Positions 44,940 to 56,286 of a stretch of 64,000 bases of DNA are shown piece by piece. Both the position numbers and the translations under genes were made by a program. The notes under the pieces are model-generated. The model made no database searches, was not told the DNA's origin, and saw only the letters and a program-made list of their open reading frames with translations. The first letter of the stretch is position 1; every line of letters begins with the position of its first letter. Source of the DNA: Taxillus chinensis (taxonomy: Eukaryota; Streptophyta; Magnoliopsida; Santalales; Loranthaceae); NCBI GenBank assembly GCA_023512835.1, contig JAKCVP010000384.1:103570-167569 (forward strand). Reading direction: 5' to 3'.

Positions 44940-47911
44940 GGTCAAGGTTTAATGAACGGACGAGCCCTTTGAGGGTTCAGGAGTGGCGGTCTCAGCGAGG
45001 ACACTGGGTACCTATGCCGCGACGTAGTCTTTGAAGTCGCCGCAGATGGTATTGCATTCTCTCGTGTCGCGGGTTCGGTGAGAGAGGGCGGGGAAGCCGG
45101 GCGGGGGCTTTCTAGGGCAGGCGCTGGGATGAGGAGATTGTCGAAGTAATGGACGATAGGGTTAGATGGCAGTGGAGCAAAGTGATGGTGTAGTCATGCC
45201 AGCTACAGCGGAGAATAGTCAGCGGCGGCGTCAGGAATGGGAGATTTTTCCCAAGGCCAAGGGCGGGTCGCTTACCAGGTTCGCGGGGCAAGCCAATGCA
45301 GGAGAGATGAACAGATTTTGTGGTGTGCGACTGGCGAAGGAGCAGTCGGAGGGTTTGCGTCAGGAGCAGCGTCAGAGGGTCGCTCAGACAAGACGCGGTT
45401 GAGGGCGAGGGGTCTGCAGATGGGATGGTGAAGGAAGCCTAGGTAGCTTCGCTTGCGGATGCAGTAGCCCAGCGGGAGTGGCTTGGGCGGTTTCAGCTGG
45501 CTAGCCGCGGGCGGGTCTGGTGCCCTCCCTTGTCGAGGTGACGAGGCGAGTCGGTGGTGGTGGTGCGAGAGCGAAAGGGAGGGAGCAGAGAGAGGAGAGG
45601 GAGGGGGGAAATTCAGTGCTCAGGTGGCCTCCTGCGGCAGTGGGAATGGAGGGTGGGCTCGCGCTGCAAGCAACCTCGACTGACTGCAACAGGATTTGGC
45701 TTTTGGGGGCGGCGCGTGTCGGGGGATTGGGCCCGTCTATTCTGGTGTGGTGCAGAGCAGCAGATCCCACAACGGCTTTGAAGTAGGTGTGCGTAAGACG
45801 GCACAAAGCGAGAGTTCAAGCCACCGGGCGGGCCCTGGCTGCTGCGAGCTGTTGACGAGAGGCAGTCGAGCATGGACGGCGTCAAGGAATGCCCATGCCG
45901 GGGCGTCGAGGAGCGCTCTGCTCGACGTGTGTGTCCCCTACTCATGCTAGCCAGCGACGTAGCTCCCCTGCGGTGAGGCGAAGTCAGTTGGTGGGAACCG
46001 TTGGCAGGGACCGTCTTGGGTGATGCAACCCGCCCGCCGCCTTCAACCTTCGCGGCCCACGCCCTCTTTCAGCAATTCCTCGTCTACTGCCTGCACGCAC
46101 GAGGTGCTAGCTCTACCATTTGTTCTTTGCTGCCATTCTCATGCCATGCCGCACTGCACACGACCACCAACACGCCGCCTCGCAATGTCCAGCCCCGACG
46201 GCAGGGGTGCATCGATGCACCCTCGCCGGGTCCAAAGAGGATCAGTGACCCACTCTATCCATATCTCAGCCATAATCCATACACCCCTACCGCCTTCCAT
46301 CTGCATAGCAGTGCACATCCTCGTCGCTGCCAGCCTCAACGACGACGACCTCGCAAATTCAGCTGCTTCTTTGTCGTCCGGTGATAATCGCACAAGACCC
46401 GGCCCGCCGGTTACACTGACTTGACCAGATCCTCCATGCCACCCTCATGTCCATCAGTGCCATGCCCATCTTCCGTTATCATCCTCACCCGTCGCTGTGC
46501 CGTCTTCTGCACCTCATCATGCACTTTTGCCAGATAGCCTCTGGTCTGACGCGTCCAAAACCCACCAATCCTGACGCTGCTGCCATCATCCTAGCCTGAC
46601 GCGTTGGCCATGTCCTAGGCTTGCTGGTCTCTACGTATCATCAGCCCCACAGGTCAATCACCCATTTGCCGAGGCGCCTCACTTGTCTCAGGATGCTTCG
46701 GGCTCCGTCAAGGGCCGGGTCCTCGCCGTCCAATAAACCTCGCCGTCATCAAGGGTTCCGGCCTTCTTGCAAACAGATCTGCTTTTGCCCCCGATGCATG
46801 TGGGTCCTTGACTTGTAGTACATGCGAGCTGCCACGGACCAGACAAACCATGTCTTTTGGATGCCAAGAATGGCCTCACTCATCTTTTTCAAATTGCGCG
46901 AACTCTTCATTCCAGGGAATTACGCTTCCGTCTCTCAACATTTGCTTCCGACATGCTGGCATGCTCGCCGATGCTCACCTGCAGAGTCCCGAGGCCGGTG
47001 CCATCGGCTCGAATGGATCCCGTCAGAAAGAACTACGCAAGAGACATCCGGTTCAACAGACTTGCCAGGTATGCATCGAGAGCGGGCTTGCCAGTCGACC
47101 AACTGAGCTTCTTGGACCCAAAATACGTTCATATATGTTCTACTATCTAAATTCAGAGTACTTCTGACAAGGTCACTACGTTACGCATTCACTATTATAG
47201 GCCAATCGCTTTTTTAAACACGCATCGATACATTGTCAACAAATAGCCTCGTCGACTTCACGCATTCGTGCGCAAAAGTACGTAGCGTACTGCGGGCACG
47301 CTCGGATAAAGGTCACTATTGGAATATTCTGCATGCTCACGCGATTGCATGAGGATGAGACAGCTCTAGGACCTATCGTACGCAGCCTATGACCGGCTTC
47401 GTGCACTGTTCCTATGGCATTAGACTTCGTGCCTTCAAAAATCCTGCTTTGGGATTCTTCCATTTCAGAAGGCAGAAGGCAAGCACCGCGTATGCAGCGC
47501 TTGTCACGTGTCAGTAGCGCTGATGAGCAGTACATCGGAAGTCACGCAGGGTTGTGGCAAACAGCCCACAGCTCTCTTGCAGAGTTAAGCCTGTTATGTT
47601 GATATGTTGACCACGGAAAATGGACCATCGCATCCATTTGCCAAAAAGGATCAGGACGCCACGGTGAGTATGAGGTCGTAAGTAATCTTCTTTGCACCAA
47701 AATAGGGACGAACCTTGGCTAGGTTGCTACGTCCCAGAGTGTTGGCAAAGGATGCTGCGGCTTGTGCCAAGGAAGTATAAAGAAACTTGTCTTGAAAATG
47801 ATTTCGAATTCCAAAGCAGTGGGCTTCTCTCAATGCCCTCCCAATGCGTTGCTTTTGGTTCGCTAACTCATTCCCACATCATGGTATCGTGAACGCATAG
47901 GAAAGAATCTT
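44940..47911. other. 3-kb intergenic stretch upstream of the OGT-like gene
   Basis: It holds the OGT-like promoter and the RPL12 3' flank. There is a purine-rich GA tract at about 45580-45612 and a G-rich minus/plus alternation around 45460-45720. Plus frames of 127-134 codons (46001-46424) overlap in two frames and are Pro/His/Ser-rich; no motif supports them. Confidence 0.45.
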
Positions 47912-48590
47912 TTACTCCTCGGGGACTGTCGATACATGTTAGCAAATTTTTATGACCTTTGTAGCACATAGATGCATCCGGGCATGTGAACGTACTGTCG
48001 ATCTCGCCAGCCTCGATAGCGTCGCTGATAACCTTGGGGCTCTTGCCGTCAACTTGGCATCCAGTAGAGAATGCTGTGCCCAAAACCTCCTTTACACCAC
48101 CCTTCAATTCCTTGGCCAATGACTTATGTCTGAGCTTGCGTGCGATTTCGATAATTTCGTCGAGAGGGATGGACTTGGTGTGCTTGCGGCCCTTCTCCTT
48201 CTTGCGGTCTCGGGGAGGCTCCTTCAGGGCCTTGATGACGAGAGCAGATGCGGTGGGAACAACGGAGACGGCAGCCTGACGGTTCTGGATGGTAAGACGG
48301 ACTGTGACACGCATTCCCTTCTGCATTGATTGTTAGCAACCGGCTATAGCGTATCATGCGTGCCCAGATCTTGACGTACCCAGTCACCAGTGGCCTTGGC
48401 GATATCTCTACTCATTATTAGCATCTAGAATGCGCTGTAGAACATAGGAAGCTACGCACTCTCCGATCTTCTTTGGGGACAGACCCAAAGGACCAATCTT
48501 GGGGGCGAGAGCAGAACCACCAGCGACCTCACCACCCGTCGCGCGCAGGTGGATGATCTTGACCTCGTTGGGATCGAATTTGGGAGGCAT
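47912..48590 (-). CDS. RPL12: 60S ribosomal protein L12 (uL11)
   Basis: Four exons: 48590-48460, 48407-48380, 48320-47996, 47925-47912; introns 52, 59 and 70 nt. 165 residues, exactly the family length. Starts [20 protein letters not shown], has [20 protein letters not shown] restored across intron 1, then [20 protein letters not shown] across intron 2, [17 protein letters not shown] and [17 protein letters not shown]. The last coding exon is 14 nt and gives the conserved end EIDIPEE. uL11 forms the base of the ribosomal P-stalk that recruits elongation factors. A 28-nt exon and a 14-nt exon make this gene easy to mis-annotate. Confidence 0.97.
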
Positions 48591-51500
48591 TGTGAGGGAA
48601 CGAGAACGAAAGAACCTGAGTGGGAGGATACGACCGTCTACGGAACGTCAAGAAAGACGTTTATGAAATGAAGTAGATGTGCAGGTCGTCGCTACGAGAA
48701 TGAGCAACGAAGATTTGCTTCCCATTGTGGGTCGCACTGTCGGACGGAGCTATGTTTGACCGAGAGCCAAGCCGGCCGCGAGTTCTGACTAAGCATACTG
48801 CAATCGCTAATCCTCACCTCACATGCATGTGATATTTGAGGTTGTCCACATTCCAGCCTCGATATATTCTCGTGTAGGTATAGTAATACTCCTTAAGATT
48901 GCGTACCAGTGTCCTGGATATTGAATTGAATGCACAAGATGGTCTGGTCAAGTGTCAAGACAGTAAGCTCGTGGAAGCCGATTGAAGGGCATGTGACGAA
49001 CTAGATGGCATGAATCATCAGTAGCACGTGCACAAGTAATGGAGGTGTGAAAGTGCGTACTGCCAGCCTCCTTCAGCCTTCGACGACACTCCGCAAATTG
49101 TCGAACGGGCCCTTACACCTCATACCTAGACAGCACGACCGGTCCAAACTCGGAAGTATGCGCTGACTCAACACGACCCAGATTCACGGCAACGGTACCT
49201 CCTATGCTGGACCTTCATCTAGATCCATCTCGTACATGCAAGCTTTTCGGTAAGGCGGCATGACGCCCTCGCGCGCGAGCTAAATGCCGCTACAGAAGCA
49301 GCACCCAGTGTATGGCTACGATGACGAAGGAACTAAGTCTTATAACAACAGAACAATTACATTCAATTAAATATCTCACTCTGCTGCAAAAATCCAAGTG
49401 GGGCTCCTGACAAGACAGCCGATTATTTGCAAGATTTAGGAAGGTACGCGACTCAAGAAGCAGACCAATCCTGCCTCGCTGCAAGTAAACTAGGTAGCAT
49501 GCACTGATATGGATTCAAAATGCTGTCTGGATCAGAAGACGTCAAGTCAACACACTTCACTCCTGGACCGCTATGGGCATCACGTGTAGCCCTGAGTAAG
49601 CTTGACAAGTGCAATGCAGTCGTCTGCTTACGTGCTCGCGTCGTCGTCACTTAGGAAGATTTGGGAGAGTCGTCATGCTAGTCATCTTTGAATCTTCATC
49701 GCAGCTTGAGACTGCAATTGCATGAACGCACCCAGCGTTCAATGTACGAGGTGCAGCCACGCTCTTCCTGAAGCCATACTAACTTCACTTCCGACGCTGC
49801 AAGCTCTTGAGCCACCCCATGCACACATGAAGTCGCAATGACTGTACATGAAAGAGCTATACGTTCACGAACTGCGACTGAAATGTGGGCATGTCTTCCA
49901 TTCAGTGTTCAAGTCATAAAATCGCTTTTCAAGTCGCTATTCAAACAAGATCTGTCCTATGGCAATAGAAAGATTGCTCAGACAATCGCAGACGCCCTTT
50001 AGCGCCGTTGATTACTGTACATCCAGACCTTCGCAGCACTGGACATTCGAACGAACGAGCCGGAAACACCGTTCGGTTTCTATGCCTACTTCGCCAACAC
50101 CTCCATTTACTATTCGAATTTTCCCATCACGAACTCAAATTACGCGAACAGACATTGACGAAGCCTCAAGGCTGAAAAGCTCGTACTCAAAATCAGTTCC
50201 CTGGAAAGACCTTCGAAGACTAGTTTGAATTATGAAGTCTATGCTTCATCTGCACGACTTTAAGAAGGTCCAGGCAAAAACTCGAGCAAAGGTTTTCTGA
50301 ACTTGAGCAGTGTTTGAAAGGGACATGCAATCGCGCTAGCTCCAAGCACAAGTAACGACACTGGCGCATAAAATCTTGACAACTGACAAGCGGTTGTATG
50401 CACCTGAATGGGGATAATCTACACCCATGCTCGGGCAGAGTCACTTACAGGACATATACGGGATCTACGCAGGATTGAGATCAAGAGCTCGACATTGATG
50501 ACAGTGATAGCATAACACCAATTCTCTTGTCGCAAGTCTCACACATATCGCTGAGATGCTGAATCAGTCCTGAAGTGGACACTGATACACGTGGTTTGCC
50601 TAGGTCATGCAATGCAAACTCTACATTCGACTCATGGCATTTCCATTTCTCTAATCCCAGCGCTATGGATCAGCAAAATTTGGCAAAGTGGTGCTTTTTC
50701 TCGTTCCCGTAGCCACTGCTTTTGAACAACAAGGCTTTCAATGGTGGATACAATTACTTGCTCCTTGACTTGCCTCCTGTACAATTATAAAGGCCTGAAT
50801 AGGTTCTTCGCCTCGCCTCGCCACACCATGCCACTCTCATATTCCAGCGCGCCGCTTCAGCTTTTGAATTTGCCTGTGATGTACATGAGGCCAAGAATAC
50901 CACATCAAAGTCGGCATAGGGTACATCTGGTCATTGCGCTCGGAGGCGTAACGCGAAGACGACTTACATTGACCAATCTCAAGACTTGTGCCTCCCAGAA
51001 CAGGCGACCTATCAGTATCCAGTACGGATAAGACCTTCTCGTCAGCTGAGTCTCCGTGAAGACCGCCAAGTGATTCAGACGAAGGCCGAGCGCAAGCTGG
51101 AATGGCTGAGTCGCGGCGATGGCTCGTCCATCTTGTTGCAAGATATCATAATGGTGCCATCGCCTCTCTGCGCTCAAACAGATTCCAGCGTAGTAAGAGA
51201 GCTGACGCGTTGATGTACTTGGTTGCCTCCAGCGGCGACTCCGAAACTCTCAGAGCTCGGGCACGGTGTGAATCCAGTCGTGGCAAAAGGTGAGAGCTTT
51301 GCCTGACCCATATGCCGTCGGAAGAGAGTCATGTCCCCGCCATCGAAGACGTACCGGTCCGACGACTATGCAAACGACGAGGCAAATGCACAAGGTCTTG
51401 GACGCGGTACGGGCGTCTTTGTTTGAGCGACATGAAGCCTTCTCGCTCAGTCGATGCGGAAATTAGGCATGTTGATGCCGTTCATAGGCTTCGTGACGGA

Positions 51501-54078
51501 CTGATACCTATGCCACGCGATTCACCTGATATAGCAGCTGCGCCACGCGGGTGGCACCGACGGCGCATGTGGCGGATCGACTCACCTTCCTGCAGGTGGA
51601 GTCTGCGGTGACCCAGGCGTGCCAGTCCAGGCCTCTGGCTTCGAAGGTGCGGAGGTGCGAACGGGTAGTTACGGCGCAGGGGAGAGGCGGCAGGTGATGA
51701 TGGGACCGGAGGTATTAGGGAAGTGCAAGGCGATCTGCCGACGAATGTCCCGCAGAAGTGTAGCAGCAGTAACAAGCAGGCAGCTCTCTGCTGCCTGCTT
51801 TTGACGTCCAGGTTGCCTGCTGATCTGGCAGGTGAGTGAGAGTGCTGTACATACCTTACCCGCATCAACCTTCACCTCTAGCCGTCTGCCGCGAGCGCCG
51901 GAACGGGGACGATCTACCCCCGTAATGATAATAAGCGACTTCCACCAACTCGCTAGCATGTTTGCCTGACGCTTAAGCAGTGAGAGAAAATCTCTGGAAC
52001 GTCTCTAATTTAGCGACTGCGTTTGGAGCTGCATGGCGAGAATGCCTTGCCGTGCTTGCTTCAACCAGATGATTCGCCCACGTCATGCTGCACCTGCGCA
52101 TATCTGCAGGCCCCTCGTGCCGAATTACGCTCTCGACACCAATCTTCCTCTGCAGCACAATACGTAAGATACCTCGAACATGTACATGGCAAGCACCCAC
52201 CAAATCCGGCCAACCTTGTCGTCCAAGGTGCCTCCTGGCTGAGACCTGCGTACCCCTAGACTGCCTTGATACTGTCCGAGAGCGAAGCTCAACATTAGGC
52301 ATGCCGCATCGCTATCTCATCGTGGATCTCACCGTCGGCATCCACTCTGGCTTTCGAAAGAAACCAGTGCGCATCGAGGCTACCTCAGCAAACCATCATA
52401 CTTCCATGACGGACATCTGCTTGAGGCACCTCATGTCAGATCATGCGCCACCCTTACATGACTTGCCATCGTGAAACAAAGAGATGGGCGACTACACCTC
52501 GCATGATTGCATTCGAGTGCCATGACTAGCAACGCCTTCATGTTTTCACCGATGCCCTGTCAGAGTGTACGCCATCACTGGTGCCTGCATTCGACATACG
52601 AACGACACATGGCTCGCTGCTTTTCCGCAATTGTGTCACTCAGAAATCGAGCACTATGGGCGTCTTTGCGGATCATGTAATCGTCGCCGTCGCCAGCTCT
52701 GCTGTGATCACTGCCCCATCACCCTGAAGAATCTGCCGTAAGATGGCGAGAACACTTTCGCACTAATGCAGAGGACTGATCAAGCAGCACCAACTTCAGT
52801 GAAGTCCAGACGAAGCACATAAGCGTCGATACATTTTGTGACAGGCCCGGTCAAGTAGTGCGTTGAATACTGCAGGTAAGACAAGACGAGACTCCGAGCT
52901 CAATTGGGGTTGATTCCACGAGGACTAAACGTGTAGTAGAATTCCAGAACCAACAAGGCAGCTGCCGCGGGTTGCCTTGCAGGCGGCATCCATGACCCAG
53001 GCTATCGGATTTTCCTGCTGGCCGCGATGCTCGAAAGTGTATACATGTCTTACAGCGTAGCTGCAACCAGGCCATTGAGAGGAATTTGCGACAAGTCCCC
53101 AGCTTAGGCTGGCCAATTGCACTTAGGCCTAGGAATAAGAACTTCAGTCGATGCGGCAACGGAGCAAATAAAAGGATGGGTGCAAACTTTTTTGGGCCTA
53201 CTCTTGGCTTCCACCATAATTAGACAACACAGGCATATGCTAGCGGTGGGTGATCAGAACTTCCAATGTTGCTTGTTGTCATATGTAGCTTTGAGATACT
53301 GTGACACAGCATAAGCCAAGAAGATTCATCCGCAAGTCGGGTAAAACCATTGAGCTTCGCGCTCGGACGGCGTCCTTTCGGTGTGAAGCCGAGCGCTCCG
53401 AGTGTCGACTGCACTAATAAGGCATTAGCTCGAACAGAAACTCGATCGCTGTGTTTGGTGGAAATGTCTGTATTGCTATGTGATTAGAGATGTAGCTTTG
53501 TGACATGAGCACTGTCGGCAAGGCCGGTAGTAAAAGCGGACTTGTCATCCGGTGCTGACTCTTGTAACACGCTAATGGGATGTCCAAGTTAGGCGCCGTT
53601 CGGATCGGATCGCTGCTCATCTTTTGTACTTCTTGCGTCTGACGATGGTCTGCTCATTCGACTACGCTCAATCAGGAACCCAAGGTGTGCAAGGCGTCCG
53701 GTTTTGACCAAGGTGAAGAGTTTGGTCTTTATCGCTGTGCTGCATGAGCGGTCCGTGCTAGTGAATCCGCTCTCTCGAAAGCGTTCAATCGTCTGACGGT
53801 ATACAGCGCGAATTCTGCAATTGGTGTCAGACACTTTACGTTTTGATAGCGCCTGGCAGGGTTCATTCCAACGGCCTTCTTCCGGCGGGACCAGCATCTT
53901 CCTCGATTGTGCAACTGGGCTGCCAGATCCACTTCGAGTATCGGTAATGGCAGGAGGGATGCTACTCAAACTTTACCATTCGCACTTGCGTTATCCGAAT
54001 TGTCAGCGCACTAAGCTCAGCTTCTGAGCGAACAGTAGGGTGGGAAGTAATTTGGTATAACTTCCGGTAATGCTGCTT
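48591..54078. other. 5.5-kb stretch without a recognisable gene
   Basis: The first ~200 bp should be the RPL12 promoter. Beyond that, no frame exceeds 130 codons, no domain or splice-joined gene was found, and no transposon ends, LTRs or tRNA were seen. The base composition is near that of the rest of the window, so there is no strong RIP-like AT skew by eye. It contains one perfect 11-bp hairpin at 51774-51800. Confidence 0.5.
51774..51800. repeat. Perfect hairpin, 11-bp stem and 5-nt loop
   Basis: AAGCAGGCAGC, loop TCTCT, GCTGCCTGCTT. It sits in gene-free DNA. It could be a chance repeat or part of a small structured RNA; nothing else around it supports an RNA gene. Confidence 0.6.
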
Positions 54079-56286
54079 CTACTCGACGTAGAAGCGAGCA
54101 GAAGATGTATTATAGTGCAACCACCGATGTCCAGTAGCCTTAGCAGCCGCTATACCCATTCCGAGGTGTAAGATTCTGTTGATCCGGTTAAGATGTGTTC
54201 CTGAATCCTCTGAACGACGTTCATCTTCATCGTAGGATGCAGGACCAAAGAAGGCCTTGTCCAGGTATTCTGGAGCCCATACTTGTCCCCGGACCTGGTA
54301 TTCCTCGTAGATTGGCTTCTTCTGTGTATCCTTGCGTGGATCGCAGGCATCCAAAGGTCTTTTGTCGATATTATTGCGTGATTGCAAGATTGAATTCAGA
54401 AGCGAACACAGTGCATCCCACTGCATCCATGGTGCGATATACTTTTGACTGGCTTCTATCCTCGATGCCGAGTAGGCGAAGATGAGGATGACGTAAATAA
54501 ATGGCAGAATATTAATGTCAGATGGACGAGCGAGTACGACCTGTAGGGTACATGAGGCGAGCGTGAAAGACTTCTCCTGTGACTCATGCGGAAATATGGA
54601 GGCCGCGGTCGGAGTCGTTCCTTCCTTGACAGCTAGGACGACGTCAGTAGCAGACCATGGCTGAAGCAATGGGTCTGCATACCTGGTGATGCCCTGGTAG
54701 CAGGCGCTGCCGGTGCGTTTTCGTAGATGTCCCTCATTGGAGACTTCATGCCCCAGCCCATTACTGCTGTGACAATGCAGATGGCAGTCCAACATCCTTG
54801 ATCTCTCCATCTTGGACCCGACTTGGCAATTGTCTGATCCAAAGTCCCTTGGTAGACACGGCAAGTTACCGTAAACACTTCTAGAGAACTTGCGAAGAAG
54901 ATGTTTGCGTGTATCTTTACAAGGCTTACCTCGTTGCTCAGAGGCTTGTCTGCCTCGGACTTCTTCAACGACATGGGCTCAAGGAGAGTCAGGATTGATG
55001 ACATGCTTGAATTGAATGGCTGAACGGCTTGAAGGGAGCGCGCATAGAGTGACAACTGCTCGACCGCGTTGGATCTAGCCAGAATGGCGAGGTGATGGTA
55101 CAGTCGACCTATGTGGAAGGCTTTGTCGACGCCTTTACAGTACCAAAGGCGGGCCGTAGCGGTCCAAATCTCTCTGTCTCGTGGGTCCTCTTCAATCGCC
55201 ATCCTATACCTGCCGAGGTCACCCAAGCATTCTATCCAGGTTTCCTCGTAGCTTTGAACGGTCTCGAAAAGCAGAGCCACCATTTGATAAGCGAGGTAGA
55301 TAAAGGCCAGCATCCACTCCATCGAATGAGGCAAATGCCTACGAAGAAGCTCTAGAAAATTATGAATCCCATGCTTCCACATGCGCGCTGGCATAAAGTA
55401 CTTGGACGCGATCTCTCTGAGCTCTGAGGATGAGCTCGGATGCTGGGAAGCCAGGAAGAAGTCGTGATGCTCGTGTAGCAAGGTTCTGTGCATAGCGATC
55501 AAACCTTGCCACTCTTCAGGCCTCAGGAGCGCTGGCGATGTGGGCTTTTCTTGGAGCAGCGTGAAGTGCTGAGCGACAACATTTACGCATTTGGCCTCGA
55601 TCTGCACAAGCGCATGGTAGATGGCCTTGACCTCTGCAGCCAGCTGAGGTCGAGTGATGGTCTGGCTGATGGGCTGACGCACTATTTTCCAGTTAAGCGG
55701 ATCGTCGTGAGCTGACTTTGATCTCAGCCTAGACAGGTTTTCTGCCGCTTCTTGCTGGCCGCGCTCATCTAAGGCGTTGGCAGACTGGCCGCGAAGCAGA
55801 GAAACGGCAGACTTTGAATGGGTTTGAAGGAGCTGCGAGGTCATTTGGGTTGGAGGAATCGACCATGAGGCGCTCTGGCGGGGTTGATGGCCGGCGATGG
55901 CATGACCCTGCATTTGCTGCGTGGAAGACAAAGAGAGGTCCAGATTCGGCGTCTGCGAGGTGCGATAGCCAGCAGTTTTGATCTGCTTCGCGGGAGAGCC
56001 GCCTCTGTCGAGAGGGCTCCCAGAGCCCAGGTTGCTGCCAGCACGCTGGCGCTTTGGGGTGCTCTGAGCGGATGCATGTCGCTGATGATCGGGTTGACAA
56101 GGCTGACGGATGTCATGAGATGAGATGGGTCTTCTGATGTCAGGCTCGTGAGTCACGAGTGGCTTAGGCCATGGTTGCCGCGGAATCCGATGCGGGATTT
56201 CGCTGAAGAGACAGAGGATGATCAGTGGATGCTGGGGAGGGTGAGGGCAGGAGAACGTACTTTGTGGCGGGATTATTATTATTCAT
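54079..56286 (-). CDS. Est1 DNA/RNA-binding-domain protein (Est1/Smg-like)
   Basis: Exons 56286-56261 (26 nt), 56202-54683, 54632-54079; introns 58 nt (GTACGT...CAG) and 50 nt (GTATGC...TAG); 699 residues. N-terminal ~150 residues are disordered. A TPR-like helical half follows (AEVKAIYHALVQIEAKCVNV), then the Est1-type domain near 330-415: CLGDLGRYRMAIEEDPRDRE, ATARLWYCKGVDKAFHIGRL, YHHLAILARSNAVEQLSLYA, RSLQAVQPF. This is the 14-3-3/TPR plus helical arrangement of Est1/SMG5-7; filamentous fungi have several such paralogues, not all telomeric or NMD factors, so a role is not assigned. The 5' end is uncertain: the frame is open for ~90 more codons before the ATG at 56286. Confidence 0.8.

Noticed and set aside
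46001..46424. Two overlapping plus frames of 127 and 134 codons
   Set aside because: They overlap in different phases, are Pro/His/Arg-rich low-complexity and lack any motif.
53589..53969. 126-codon minus frame with a somewhat protein-like middle (RAVYRQTIERFRESG)
   Set aside because: Begins with TTG, no recognised family, and no splice partner could be found on either side.
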